This document shows positions 7,415 to 16,200 of a DNA stretch of 32,426 nt, one piece after another. Position numbers and translations under genes: made by a program. This DNA is from Allocoprobacillus merdigallinarum (GTDB lineage: Bacteria > Bacillota_I > Bacilli_A > Erysipelotrichales > Coprobacillaceae), in NCBI GenBank assembly GCA_019117525.1, contig DWZO01000001.1:1-32426 (forward strand), given 5' to 3'. Every line of letters begins with the position of its first letter. The stretch's first letter is position 1. The notes beneath the pieces were generated by a model. That model was given only the letters and a program-made list of their open reading frames with translations, was not told the origin of the DNA and ran no database searches.

Positions 7415-7804
7415 ATGTTATATATGACTTCAGCAGACTATTTGTTCTTTGTAGTTGCTTCGACATTGATTATTAAAGATGTGCTCTGTCGAGATTATCA
7501 GGCATATGGCTATTGGAATACCTATAGTTATTCTAAAGGAATTTATTTTACTGGTTTGGTTATTGTTGTTTTGCTTTGGGCATATGTTTGTGATTTGTTT
7601 TCAGGGTTTGATGTGAACTCTTTAAAATTGTATATCATATTTTTAATTTTCTTAGGCGTTGAAATTTATAAATCTATGACACAGCAGTTAATAAGTGAAA
7701 AATTTTCATGGCTATCTTCTAAGCAGGAAAATAAAGTATTAAGGATTTGTGGGACGGTTCTTGTTATTGGGATGTTGGCTTTGATTATTGCGATAAAAAT
7801 ATAA
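7415..7804 (+). CDS. Small membrane protein, paralogue of 6222-6590
   Basis: 129-residue membrane protein, paralogous to the one at 6222-6590. It shares the MLYMT start and the block KFSWLSSKQENKVLRICGT, followed by a terminal hydrophobic helix. Three or four helices are visible. The ribosome site (AGAGGGAAGAAG) lies inside the end of the preceding gene, one base upstream of which translation stops, so the pair forms a small operon. Its role is unknown. It is followed at once by a terminator shared with convergent purF. Confidence 0.7.
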   Translation: MLYMTSADYLFFVVASTLIIKDVLCRDYQAYGYWNTYSYSKGIYFTGLVIVVLLWAYVCDLFSGFDVNSLKLYIIFLIFLGVEIYKSMTQQLISEKFSWLSSKQENKVLRICGTVLVIGMLALIIAIKI

Positions 7805-7830
7805 AAGGTTTGTCGTTTTGACAAACCTTT
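7804..7830. terminator. Shared bidirectional terminator
   Basis: AAAGGTTTGTC (7804-7814) and GACAAACCTTT (7820-7830) form a perfect 11-bp stem with a 5-base loop. On the minus strand the hairpin is followed by TTATATTTTT, so it suits purF best; its arms touch the last base of the membrane-protein gene and the purF stop codon. Confidence 0.75.
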
Positions 7831-9232
7831 AATCGTCCTGAAAATCATTATCATATAGTGGTGTGACATATTTTCTATTGAAACAAGCCATACATAAATC
7901 ACAGGTATGTTCTTTTTTAAAATGAATAGATTTTTGAAGTCCTTCTTCACTGATGAAGGCTAAGGAATCAGCACCAATATATGTGCAGAGTTCCTGAGTT
8001 GTCATTTTATGAGAAATTAATTCATCAAGAGTAGACGTGTCTACACCATAAAAACAAGGATATTTGATTGCAGGTGAAGCAATTCTGACATGAACTTCTG
8101 TAGCGCCTGCTTCTTTTAATAAAGTCACAATACGTTTGGATGTCGTTCCTCTGACAATAGAGTCGTCAATCATGATGACTCTTTTTTGATTCACAATTGA
8201 AGAAACAGCCGAAAGCTTCATACGAACACCCTGATTTCTTAATTCTTGCGTAGGCTGAATAAATGTTCTTCCGACATATTTGTTTTTAATTAGTCCCATT
8301 TCATAAGGAATGTGGGAAGCTTCTGAATATCCAATTGCAGCAGATATAGATGAATCTGGTACTCCAATCACAATATCAGCATCTACTGGACTTTCTAAAT
8401 AAAGTTGTTTTCCAGCATTTTTACGTGTTGTATGAACATTGATACCATCAAGGATACTGTCGGGACGAGAAAAATATACATATTCCATAGCACAGATCTT
8501 ATCATGTATAGGCTGTTTTGTATAAAGACGAGATAACAATTGATTGCCTTTGACTCTGACTATTTCTCCTGGCTCGACATCTCTTAGAAATTTAGCGCCT
8601 ACAATATCTAATGCACATGTTTCTGAAGCAAAGACATACGCTCCATTAGGGAGCTGTCCAATAGCTAGTGGTCTTAATCCATAACGATCTCTGACAGCAT
8701 AGAGACGATCTTCTAAAAGAATGAGGAAAGCAAAAGCTCCATCTAATTTTTCTAAAGAAGCACAGATACGATCTATCATATGTCCTTTTTGACGTTTGAT
8801 TAAATGTCCTAAGATTTCAGTATCAGATGAAGATGAAAAGATACTGCCTTGTTCTTCAAGTTCAGCTTTCAATACATTAGCATTCACAATATTTCCATTA
8901 TGACAAATTCCCATATCACCCACCATGGTTCTAAAAAGTAAAGGCTGTACATTCATAATACCTCCACCACCAGCAGTTGAATAACGCACATGACCAATAG
9001 CGTGAATACCATTCATCTGATGAATCTTTTCACTGTTAAAAACTTCAGTGACCAAACCTTCTCCTTTATGAATAGAAAGTTTATGATCGTTTGCAACTAA
9101 AATACCGGCTCCTTCCTGCCCACGATGCTGAAGGGCATGTAAACCATAATAACAGAGGTTAGCTGCATTTGGATGCTGAAACACACCGAACACACCACAC
9201 TCCTCATGAATTTCTTTTAAATCATTTATCAT
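7829..9232 (-). CDS. purF: Amidophosphoribosyltransferase
   Basis: 467-residue glutamine PRPP amidotransferase, first step of de novo purine synthesis (PRPP + glutamine to phosphoribosylamine). The N-terminal Ntn glutaminase has an 11-residue propeptide (MINDLKEIHEE) and then nucleophile Cys12 in CGVFGV. The PRPP-binding signature is VIMIDDSIVRGTTSKR. The C-terminal HTCDLCMACF cysteines match the Bacillus-type enzyme, which carries a 4Fe-4S cluster and is oxygen-labile. AAGGAG lies about 7 bases before the ATG. It is monocistronic here, without other pur genes, and divergent from glnN. The leader contains a long inverted repeat described separately. Confidence 0.97.
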   Translation of the reverse strand: MINDLKEIHEECGVFGVFQHPNAANLCYYGLHALQHRGQEGAGILVANDHKLSIHKGEGLVTEVFNSEKIHQMNGIHAIGHVRYSTAGGGGIMNVQPLLFRTMVGDMGICHNGNIVNANVLKAELEEQGSIFSSSSDTEILGHLIKRQKGHMIDRICASLEKLDGAFAFLILLEDRLYAVRDRYGLRPLAIGQLPNGAYVFASETCALDIVGAKFLRDVEPGEIVRVKGNQLLSRLYTKQPIHDKICAMEYVYFSRPDSILDGINVHTTRKNAGKQLYLESPVDADIVIGVPDSSISAAIGYSEASHIPYEMGLIKNKYVGRTFIQPTQELRNQGVRMKLSAVSSIVNQKRVIMIDDSIVRGTTSKRIVTLLKEAGATEVHVRIASPAIKYPCFYGVDTSTLDELISHKMTTQELCTYIGADSLAFISEEGLQKSIHFKKEHTCDLCMACFNRKYVTPLYDNDFQDD

Positions 9233-9254
9233 TGTTGTTCTCCTTATATTTTAT

Positions 9255-9345
9255 AGAAGAATAGGAGATACATATATCAAAATTTGTTGTATAAGATGTT
9301 ACATAAAAATAAATATTTACGGGATTCAATATCTCCTATTCGTCT
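9255..9345 (-). promoter_or_regulatory. Candidate structured 5' leader of purF
   Basis: Two 16-base arms, at 9255-9270 and 9330-9345, are complementary at 15 of 16 positions (core GAATAGGAGATA, 12 bp perfect). They enclose a 59-base AT-rich loop and lie at the very start of the predicted purF transcript. The downstream arm contains UCUCCU, which can alternatively pair with AGGAGA in the purF ribosome site (minus strand of 9239-9244). Such mutually exclusive pairings are typical of translational switches. No known purine riboswitch core was recognised, and no PurR-box CCGAAC was seen. Structure is directly visible; regulatory function is inferred. Confidence 0.5.
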
Positions 9346-9347
9346 TT

Positions 9348-9376
9348 ATTATAACGGAATAATTGTATTTTTTCAA
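9348..9376 (-). promoter_or_regulatory. purF promoter
   Basis: On the minus strand TTGAAA (9376-9371) and TATAAT (9353-9348) are separated by 17 bases. The expected start point falls near 9341, at the edge of the inverted repeat. Confidence 0.75.
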
Positions 9377-9415
9377 TCAAATATAATAATAATTTATTAA
9401 AATGATAAAAAAACA

Positions 9416-9444
9416 TTGACAAAAACACGAAGCTGTATCATAAT
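9416..9444 (+). promoter_or_regulatory. glnN operon promoter
   Basis: A consensus TTGACA (9416-9421) and CATAAT (9439-9444) are separated by 17 bases. This is the only good promoter seen before the six-gene run glnN-asnB-gltB-gltD-amt-glnK. Confidence 0.75.
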
Positions 9445-9453
9445 GCAAAATAA

Positions 9454-9471
9454 GTAAACGGATAGGTTTAC
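9454..9471. promoter_or_regulatory. Inverted repeat between glnN promoter and start
   Basis: GTAAAC and GTTTAC flank GGATAG, a perfect 6-bp dyad that begins 9 bases after the -10 box and so covers the likely transcript start. A repressor bound here would block initiation. It does not match the Bacillus GlnR/TnrA pattern TGTNA-N7-TNACA. Operator function is an inference. Confidence 0.4.
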
Positions 9472-9488
9472 ATAAAGGAGTGATAGAT

Positions 9489-11582
9489 ATGGAAAAGAAA
9501 ATAACAGATATTTTTGGAACTTTGGTATTTGATGAAGAAGTCATGGAAGAAAGACTTGCGAAGGATACTTTCAGAGAACTTCAAAAAACAATTAAAGAGG
9601 GGAAATCTTTAAATATCAAGATTGCAAATGCTGTGGCGAATGCGATGAAAGATTGGGCTGTGGAACATGGAGCTACACATTATACGCACTGGTTTCAACC
9701 GATGACAGGTGTAACAGCTGAAAAGCATGATGGTTTTATTGGAACAAACAAAAATGGGAAAGTTATTTTAGAATTTTCTGGCAAGGAATTAATTAAAGGA
9801 GAACCTGATGCGTCATCTTTCCCGAATGGGGGATTACGTGCAACATTTGAAGCCAGAGGATATACAGCTTGGGATCCAACTTCTTATGCTTTTATTAAAA
9901 ATGGCGTTTTATGTATTCCTACAGCATTCTGTTCTTATTCAGGGCATGCTTTAGATAAAAAGACACCATTATTAAGAAGTATGCAGGCTATCAACAAACA
10001 GGCATTACGTATCTTAAAATTATTTGGTAACGAAAATGTTAAGAATGTCAAAACAACAGTGGGACCTGAACAGGAATATTTCTTAGTCGATAAAAAATAT
10101 TATGAACAAAGAAAAGACTTGATTTATACAGGACGTACTTTATTTGGTGCACCATCTCCAAAAGGACAGGAAATGGAAGATCATTATTTTGGAACGATCA
10201 AGAGTAGAGTTCAAGAATTTATGAATGATTTAAATGAAGAATTATGGAAATTAGGTGTCTTAGTGAAAACTGAACACAATGAAGTTGCACCAGCTCAACA
10301 TGAGTTAGCACCTATTTTCTCTACTACCAATATTGCGACTGATCATAACCAATTAACAATGGAATTGATTCAAAGAATTGCGAAAAAACATGGTTTGGTT
10401 GCTTTATTACATGAAAAGCCATTTGATGGTATCAATGGAAGTGGAAAGCATAATAACTGGTCATTATCAACAGATACAGGTGTGAATTTATTAGAACCTG
10501 GAGATACACCGCATGAAAATGCTCAATTCTTATTATTCTTATGCGCTGTGATTAAAGCGGCTGATGAACATCAGGATTTGTTGAGATTATCTGTTGCGAC
10601 TGCAGGTAACGATCATCGTTTGGGAGCTAACGAAGCACCGCCAGCTATTATTTCTGTTTTCTTGGGTGATGAATTAGCTGAAATCTTAAAAGCTATTGAA
10701 GAAGATCGACCATATGATTCTAAGGAAAAAGAAGTCATGAAGATTGGGGCTCATGTCTTACCTAAATTTCCTAAAGATACAACAGATCGTAACCGTACTT
10801 CACCATTTGCTTTTACAGGTAATAAATTTGAATTCCGTATGCCAGGATCAAGTTCATCTATTGCAGGATGTAATATTGTTTTAAATACAGTGATTGCAGA
10901 TGAATTAAAAGAATTTGCGGATATTCTAGAAAAAGCACCGGATTTTTCTTCAGCATTACATGCATTGATTCAAGGAACAATCAAAGAACATAAACGTATT
11001 ATTTTCAATGGTAATGGTTATGATGATTCATGGGTAGAAGAAGCCAAGAAACGTGGACTATTAAACTTACGTACAACACCTGATGCTTTACCATATTTTA
11101 TCAAGGAAAACAATATTGAATTATTTAAAAGACATAAAGTCTTTGATGAAGAAGAAGTGCATTCTCGTTATGAAATTATGATGGAAGAATATGTCAAGAT
11201 TTTGCATATTGAAGCTTTAACAATGGTCAATATGTCTCAAAAAGAAATCTTACCAGCTGTTAGTCAATATTCATATGACTTAGCACAAACTTGTGCAATG
11301 AAAACAGAAGTTGCCAAGTTAGAAAATGTTTATGAAAAAGAAACTTTAAAAGATGTTTCAGCATTATTAGATCAAGCTTTTAAAGCAACAAAACATTTAG
11401 ACAAAGTCTTAAAAGAAGCTGAAGCGATTGAAGACTTTGAAAAGGTAGCTTTCTATTATCGAGATGAAGTCATTCCAGCTATGAGTGCTTTACGTACACC
11501 ATGTGATGAATTGGAAACATTAACTGCCGAAAATGTATGGCCATTCCCAACATATGGCAAACTGTTATTTGGTATTTTATAA
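9489..11582 (+). CDS. glnN: Type III glutamine synthetase
   Basis: 697-residue GSIII, close to the roughly 700-730 usual for the family. It forms glutamine from glutamate, ammonium and ATP. Visible signatures are HNEVAPAQHELAPIF, NDHRLGANEAPPAI and NRTSPFAFTGNKFEFRMPGSSSSI, the last being typical of GSIII rather than the shorter GSI. The ATG at 9489 lies 8 bases after AAAGGAG; the frame also opens at a GTG at 9480 inside that site. First gene of a tight nitrogen-assimilation run, 26 bases before asnB. No glnR regulator gene is adjacent, unlike the usual glnRA arrangement of Bacillus. Confidence 0.96.
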   Translation: MEKKITDIFGTLVFDEEVMEERLAKDTFRELQKTIKEGKSLNIKIANAVANAMKDWAVEHGATHYTHWFQPMTGVTAEKHDGFIGTNKNGKVILEFSGKELIKGEPDASSFPNGGLRATFEARGYTAWDPTSYAFIKNGVLCIPTAFCSYSGHALDKKTPLLRSMQAINKQALRILKLFGNENVKNVKTTVGPEQEYFLVDKKYYEQRKDLIYTGRTLFGAPSPKGQEMEDHYFGTIKSRVQEFMNDLNEELWKLGVLVKTEHNEVAPAQHELAPIFSTTNIATDHNQLTMELIQRIAKKHGLVALLHEKPFDGINGSGKHNNWSLSTDTGVNLLEPGDTPHENAQFLLFLCAVIKAADEHQDLLRLSVATAGNDHRLGANEAPPAIISVFLGDELAEILKAIEEDRPYDSKEKEVMKIGAHVLPKFPKDTTDRNRTSPFAFTGNKFEFRMPGSSSSIAGCNIVLNTVIADELKEFADILEKAPDFSSALHALIQGTIKEHKRIIFNGNGYDDSWVEEAKKRGLLNLRTTPDALPYFIKENNIELFKRHKVFDEEEVHSRYEIMMEEYVKILHIEALTMVNMSQKEILPAVSQYSYDLAQTCAMKTEVAKLENVYEKETLKDVSALLDQAFKATKHLDKVLKEAEAIEDFEKVAFYYRDEVIPAMSALRTPCDELETLTAENVWPFPTYGKLLFGIL

Positions 11583-11608
11583 AATTATATAAGAGAGGGG
11601 TTATGACA

Positions 11609-13189
11609 ATGTGTTCGATTATGGCGTATTGCGACAGCAATGTAGAAAAAGAGATTTTTTTAAAGGGTTTTGAAAGAACACATACCAGGGGACCTGATGC
11701 CATGCGTATTATTGATACAGGTAAAGGACTATTGGGATTTCAACGTTTATCCATCATGGGATTAAATGAGTATGGTATGCAACCATTTCAAAGAGGGAAG
11801 CATTATGTTGTCTGTAACGGTGAAATCTATGGTTTTAGACCAATGAAAGAAGAATTGATGAAGCAGGGCTTTGACTTTCAAGGGGAGAGTGATTGTGAAA
11901 TCCTGCTTCCTCTTTATCAGAAAATGGGTGTAGACATGTTTAAAGAATTAGATGGAGAATTTGCATTGATTCTTTTTGATGGTGATACAAAAGAATTTAT
12001 TGCTGCTAGAGATCCGATTGGAATTCGCCCATTATTTTATGGTTATGATGATCATCAACACATTGTCTTTGCTTCAGAAGCCAAAAATTTAGTTGGCATC
12101 TGTGATAAGATTGTACCTTTTCCACCAGGACATTATTATCAAAATGGGGAGTTTGTTTGTTATAGAGATATGAGCCTGGTGGAAAACTATCATCATGATG
12201 ATTTCAATACAATCTATACAAATATACATGATTTATTAGTCAAAGGTATTGAAAAAAGACTGGATGCAGATGCACCACTTGGTTTCTTATTAAGTGGTGG
12301 ATTAGATTCATCACTTGTCTGTGCAGTCTCATCACGTCTGCTAAAAAAACCAATTCGTACTTTTGCGATTGGAATGGACAAAGATGCTATTGATTTAAAA
12401 TATGCCAAAGAAGTGGCTGAGTTTATTGGCAGTGAACATACCGAAGTGATTATCACAAAAGATGATGTTCTAAGTGCCTTAGAATCCGTTATTGCCACTT
12501 TAGGAACATATGATATTACAACAATTCGTGCATCTATTGGTATGTATCTTGTCTGTCAGTATATTCATCAGCATACAGATATCAGAGTTTTATTAACGGG
12601 TGAGATTTCAGATGAATTATTTGGTTATAAATATACCGATTTTGCGCCAAATGCAAAAGAATTCCAAAAGGAAGCTGAAAAACGTATTCGAGAAATTTAT
12701 ATGTATGATGTCTTACGTGCTGATCGTTGTATTAGTGTTCATTCCTTAGAAGCACGTGTGCCTTTTGGAGATTTGGCTTTTGTGGATTATGTTATGCATA
12801 TTGATCCTGCTTTAAAAATGAATAATTATGGAAAAGGAAAATATTTATTGCGTAAAGCGTTTGACAGAGGATATTTACCTCAAGATATCTTAATGCGTGA
12901 AAAAGCAGCTTTTTCAGATGCGGTAGGACATTCATTAAGTGATGAAATCAAAGCTTATGCGAATAATTATTATAGTGATCAGGAATTTGAAGAAAAAAGA
13001 AAGAAATATGATTTCGCCCAACCATTTACAAAAGAGTCATTATTATATCGTGAAATCTTTGAAAAATATTATCCACATCAGGCACAAATGGTGAAAGGAT
13101 TCTGGATGCCAAATCCAAATTGGGAAGGTTGTCAGGTCAACGATCCTTCTGCCAGGTTTTTAGAAAATTATGGAGATAGTGGAAAGTAG
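11609..13189 (+). CDS. asnB: Asparagine synthetase, glutamine-hydrolysing
   Basis: 526-residue AsnB making asparagine from aspartate, glutamine and ATP. The start is fixed by chemistry: the Ntn glutaminase needs Cys as residue 2, and the ATG at 11609 gives MCSIMAY; GAGAGGGG ends 8 bases upstream. The ATG at 11603 would bury the nucleophile. Further motifs are CNGEIYGF, ESDCE and the synthetase PP-loop SGGLDSS (229-235), with HSLEARVPFGD near the C-terminal side. Length and start resemble E. coli AsnB. Placement between glutamine synthetase and glutamate synthase genes is unusual and ties asparagine formation to nitrogen supply. Stop is 13 bases before gltB. Confidence 0.93.
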   Translation: MCSIMAYCDSNVEKEIFLKGFERTHTRGPDAMRIIDTGKGLLGFQRLSIMGLNEYGMQPFQRGKHYVVCNGEIYGFRPMKEELMKQGFDFQGESDCEILLPLYQKMGVDMFKELDGEFALILFDGDTKEFIAARDPIGIRPLFYGYDDHQHIVFASEAKNLVGICDKIVPFPPGHYYQNGEFVCYRDMSLVENYHHDDFNTIYTNIHDLLVKGIEKRLDADAPLGFLLSGGLDSSLVCAVSSRLLKKPIRTFAIGMDKDAIDLKYAKEVAEFIGSEHTEVIITKDDVLSALESVIATLGTYDITTIRASIGMYLVCQYIHQHTDIRVLLTGEISDELFGYKYTDFAPNAKEFQKEAEKRIREIYMYDVLRADRCISVHSLEARVPFGDLAFVDYVMHIDPALKMNNYGKGKYLLRKAFDRGYLPQDILMREKAAFSDAVGHSLSDEIKAYANNYYSDQEFEEKRKKYDFAQPFTKESLLYREIFEKYYPHQAQMVKGFWMPNPNWEGCQVNDPSARFLENYGDSGK

Positions 13190-13202
13190 AAAGGATGATT
13201 TG

Positions 13203-16200
13203 ATGAAAGAGTATAATCAGGGATTGCATCATGTCAGAGAACATGATGCCTGTGGTATTGGCGCTGTCGTTCATATTGATGGACGACAGGATTATCAGGT
13301 TATTGATCAGGCACTTACAATTGTCGAAAAACTAGAACATCGTGCTGGAAAAGATGCCAGTGGAGAAGTCGGTGATGGGGTTGGAATCTTATTACAGATT
13401 TCACATCGTTTCTTTAATAAAGTTGCACATAATCTCCATATCACTTTGCCTCAACCTTATGATTATGCTGTGGGAATGTTCTTTTTACCACAGGATACAC
13501 TGACAAGACAAAAAGCTATGAAAACTTTAGAACGCATTGTCATGAAACATCAGGCCACATTTCTAGGGTGGCGAGAAGTGCCATGTCATGAAGATATCTT
13601 AGGTCAAAAGGCTAAGGATTGTATGCCTTATATTATGCAATGCTTTATTGAAAAACCTAAAACTTGTCAACAAAGAATGGACTTTGAAAGAGTATTATAT
13701 GTGATTCGTCGTGAATTTGAAAAATCTTCACCACAGACATATGTGGTTTCATTATCTTCATCAACAATTGTCTATAAAGGGATGTTTCTTGTTCATCAAT
13801 TAAGACAATTCTATGATGATTTACAAGATCATGATTATCATAGTGCAATAGCATTGGTTCATTCACGCTTTTCTACCAATACCAATCCAAGCTGGCAAAG
13901 AGCACATCCTAATCGTATGATTGCTCATAATGGAGAAATTAATACCATTCGTGGTAATGCGAATCGTATGCTGGCCAGAGAAGAAACATTAGATTCAAAG
14001 TATTTTTCATCAGATATGACAAAGGTTTTCCCAATTGTTGATGTACATGGTTCAGATTCAGCCATGCTGGATAATACATTAGAGTTCCTATATATGAATG
14101 GGATGCCATTAGCCAAAGCTATGATGCTATTGATTCCAGAACCATGGAAAAATACAGCCATGTCACAAGAGAAAAAAGATTTTTATCATTATTATGCGAC
14201 AATGATGGAACCATGGGATGGACCTGCTGCTATCTTATTTTCTGATGGTATTTCCATGGGAGCTACTTTAGATAGAAATGGTTTAAGACCATCACGTTAT
14301 TATATTTTAGATGATCAGACTTTGATTTTATCATCGGAAGTTGGCGTTTTAGATATTGATGAAAGTCATATTGTCAAAAAATCACGTCTTCAACCAGGAA
14401 AAATGTTATTAGTAGATACACAAAAACAACAGCTGATTGAAGATGATATATGTAAAATGAGCTATGCTAAAGAACATCCTTATGGAGAATGGTTGGATTA
14501 TTATTTATTACATTTAAAAGATTTACCAGCTCCAGATAAAAAATCTCATATTCATAGTCAAAGTGACCGTGATATCTTATATAAGATTTTTAGTTATACC
14601 TATGAAGATGTCAAAGATATGATTTTACCTATGGCCAAAAATGGTGTAGAACCTACAGCATCCATGGGAACAGATATTCCACTTGCTATGTTGAGTCAAA
14701 AACATCCAACATTATTTCATTATTTTAAACAACAGTTTGCTCAAGTGACCAATCCACCTATTGATTCTTTAAGAGAAGAAGTGGTTGTAGATACAACGGT
14801 ATATTTAGGATCTAATGGAAACTTATTACAGGATCAATCTGATAATTGTCAGGTCTTAGAAATTAATAATCCTATTTTAGACAGTCGTGATATGGATAAA
14901 CTCAAACAGTTAAATCGTGATGGCTTCCATAGTCAAGTCATTTCTTTATTATATTACAAAGGGATTTCCTTAACAGAAGCTTTAGATCAGTTATTTCTTG
15001 ATTGTGATAAAGCTTATCGTCAAGGTGTCAATATCTTAATTCTTTCTGATAAAGGTGTCGATGATAATCATTTGGTTATCCCTTCATTACTGGCTGTTTC
15101 AGCTGTAGAAAGTCATTTGGTCAAAACTAAAAGAAAAACAGCGATGTCCATTGTTTTAGAAAGTGGTGAACCACGTGATGTTCATCAATTTGCCTGTTTA
15201 TTAGGTTTTGGTGCTACAGCTATTTATCCATATCTGGCCCATGAATGTATCATGGAAATGATTCAACTTAATATGTTGGATAAAGAGGAAAATAAGGCTA
15301 TTGAAGATTATAATCATGCCATTTTAAAAGGTATTGTCAAGATTGCGGCGAAGATGGGTATTTCTGCTTTACAGTCATATCAGTCAGCACAAATCTTTGA
15401 AGTTGTTGGTTTAAAAGAAGATATTATGGAAAACTATTTCCCTCATACAGTTTATCGTGTGGGAGAAAAAGGTTTGACAGATATTGAAAATGATATTCGT
15501 TACTATCATGATCATGCCTTTGATCCATTAGGATTAAAGACAGATACATCGTTGAAAAGTTTAGGTTTTCATAAATTTCGACGTGGACCACAAAGTGAAG
15601 TGCATATGTATAGTCCAGAAACAATTGTTTTACTTCAAAAAGCGACTCAAAGTGGAGATTATACATTATTTAAAGAATATTCACGTCAGTTGGAAAGTCA
15701 ACCCTTTGCTTTACGTCATTTATTAGAATTTGATATGACACAAAGACAATCTATTCCTTTAGAAGAAGTAGAAAGTGTTGATGATATTGTCAAACGTTTT
15801 AAAACAGGAGCGATGTCTTATGGTTCTATTTCTAAGGAGGCACATGAATGTTTAGCTGTGGCAATGAATCGTTTAGGTGGAAAATCAAATTCTGGTGAAG
15901 GTGGAGAAAATCCAGACAGATTATATACTGAGGCGAATAGTGCTATTAAACAGGTGGCTAGTGGACGTTTTGGTGTTACAAGTGAATATCTGGTGAGTGC
16001 TAAAGAAATTCAAATTAAGATGGCACAAGGCGCAAAGCCGGGAGAAGGTGGACATTTGCCAGGACAAAAAGTCTATCCTTGGATTGCCAAAACACGTTAT
16101 TCAACACCAGGCGTGACTTTAATTTCACCACCACCACATCATGATATTTATTCTATTGAAGATTTGGCGCAATTGATTTATGACCTGAAAAATGCCAATC

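Noticed and set aside
9255..9345. Known purine riboswitch or PurR box upstream of purF
   Set aside because: No purine-aptamer core (three-way junction with conserved loop sequences) and no CCGAAC-type PurR boxes are visible.
12214..12498. 94-codon minus-strand ORF inside asnB
   Set aside because: It is antisense to a highly conserved coding region, with no ribosome site, and is best explained as a shadow frame.
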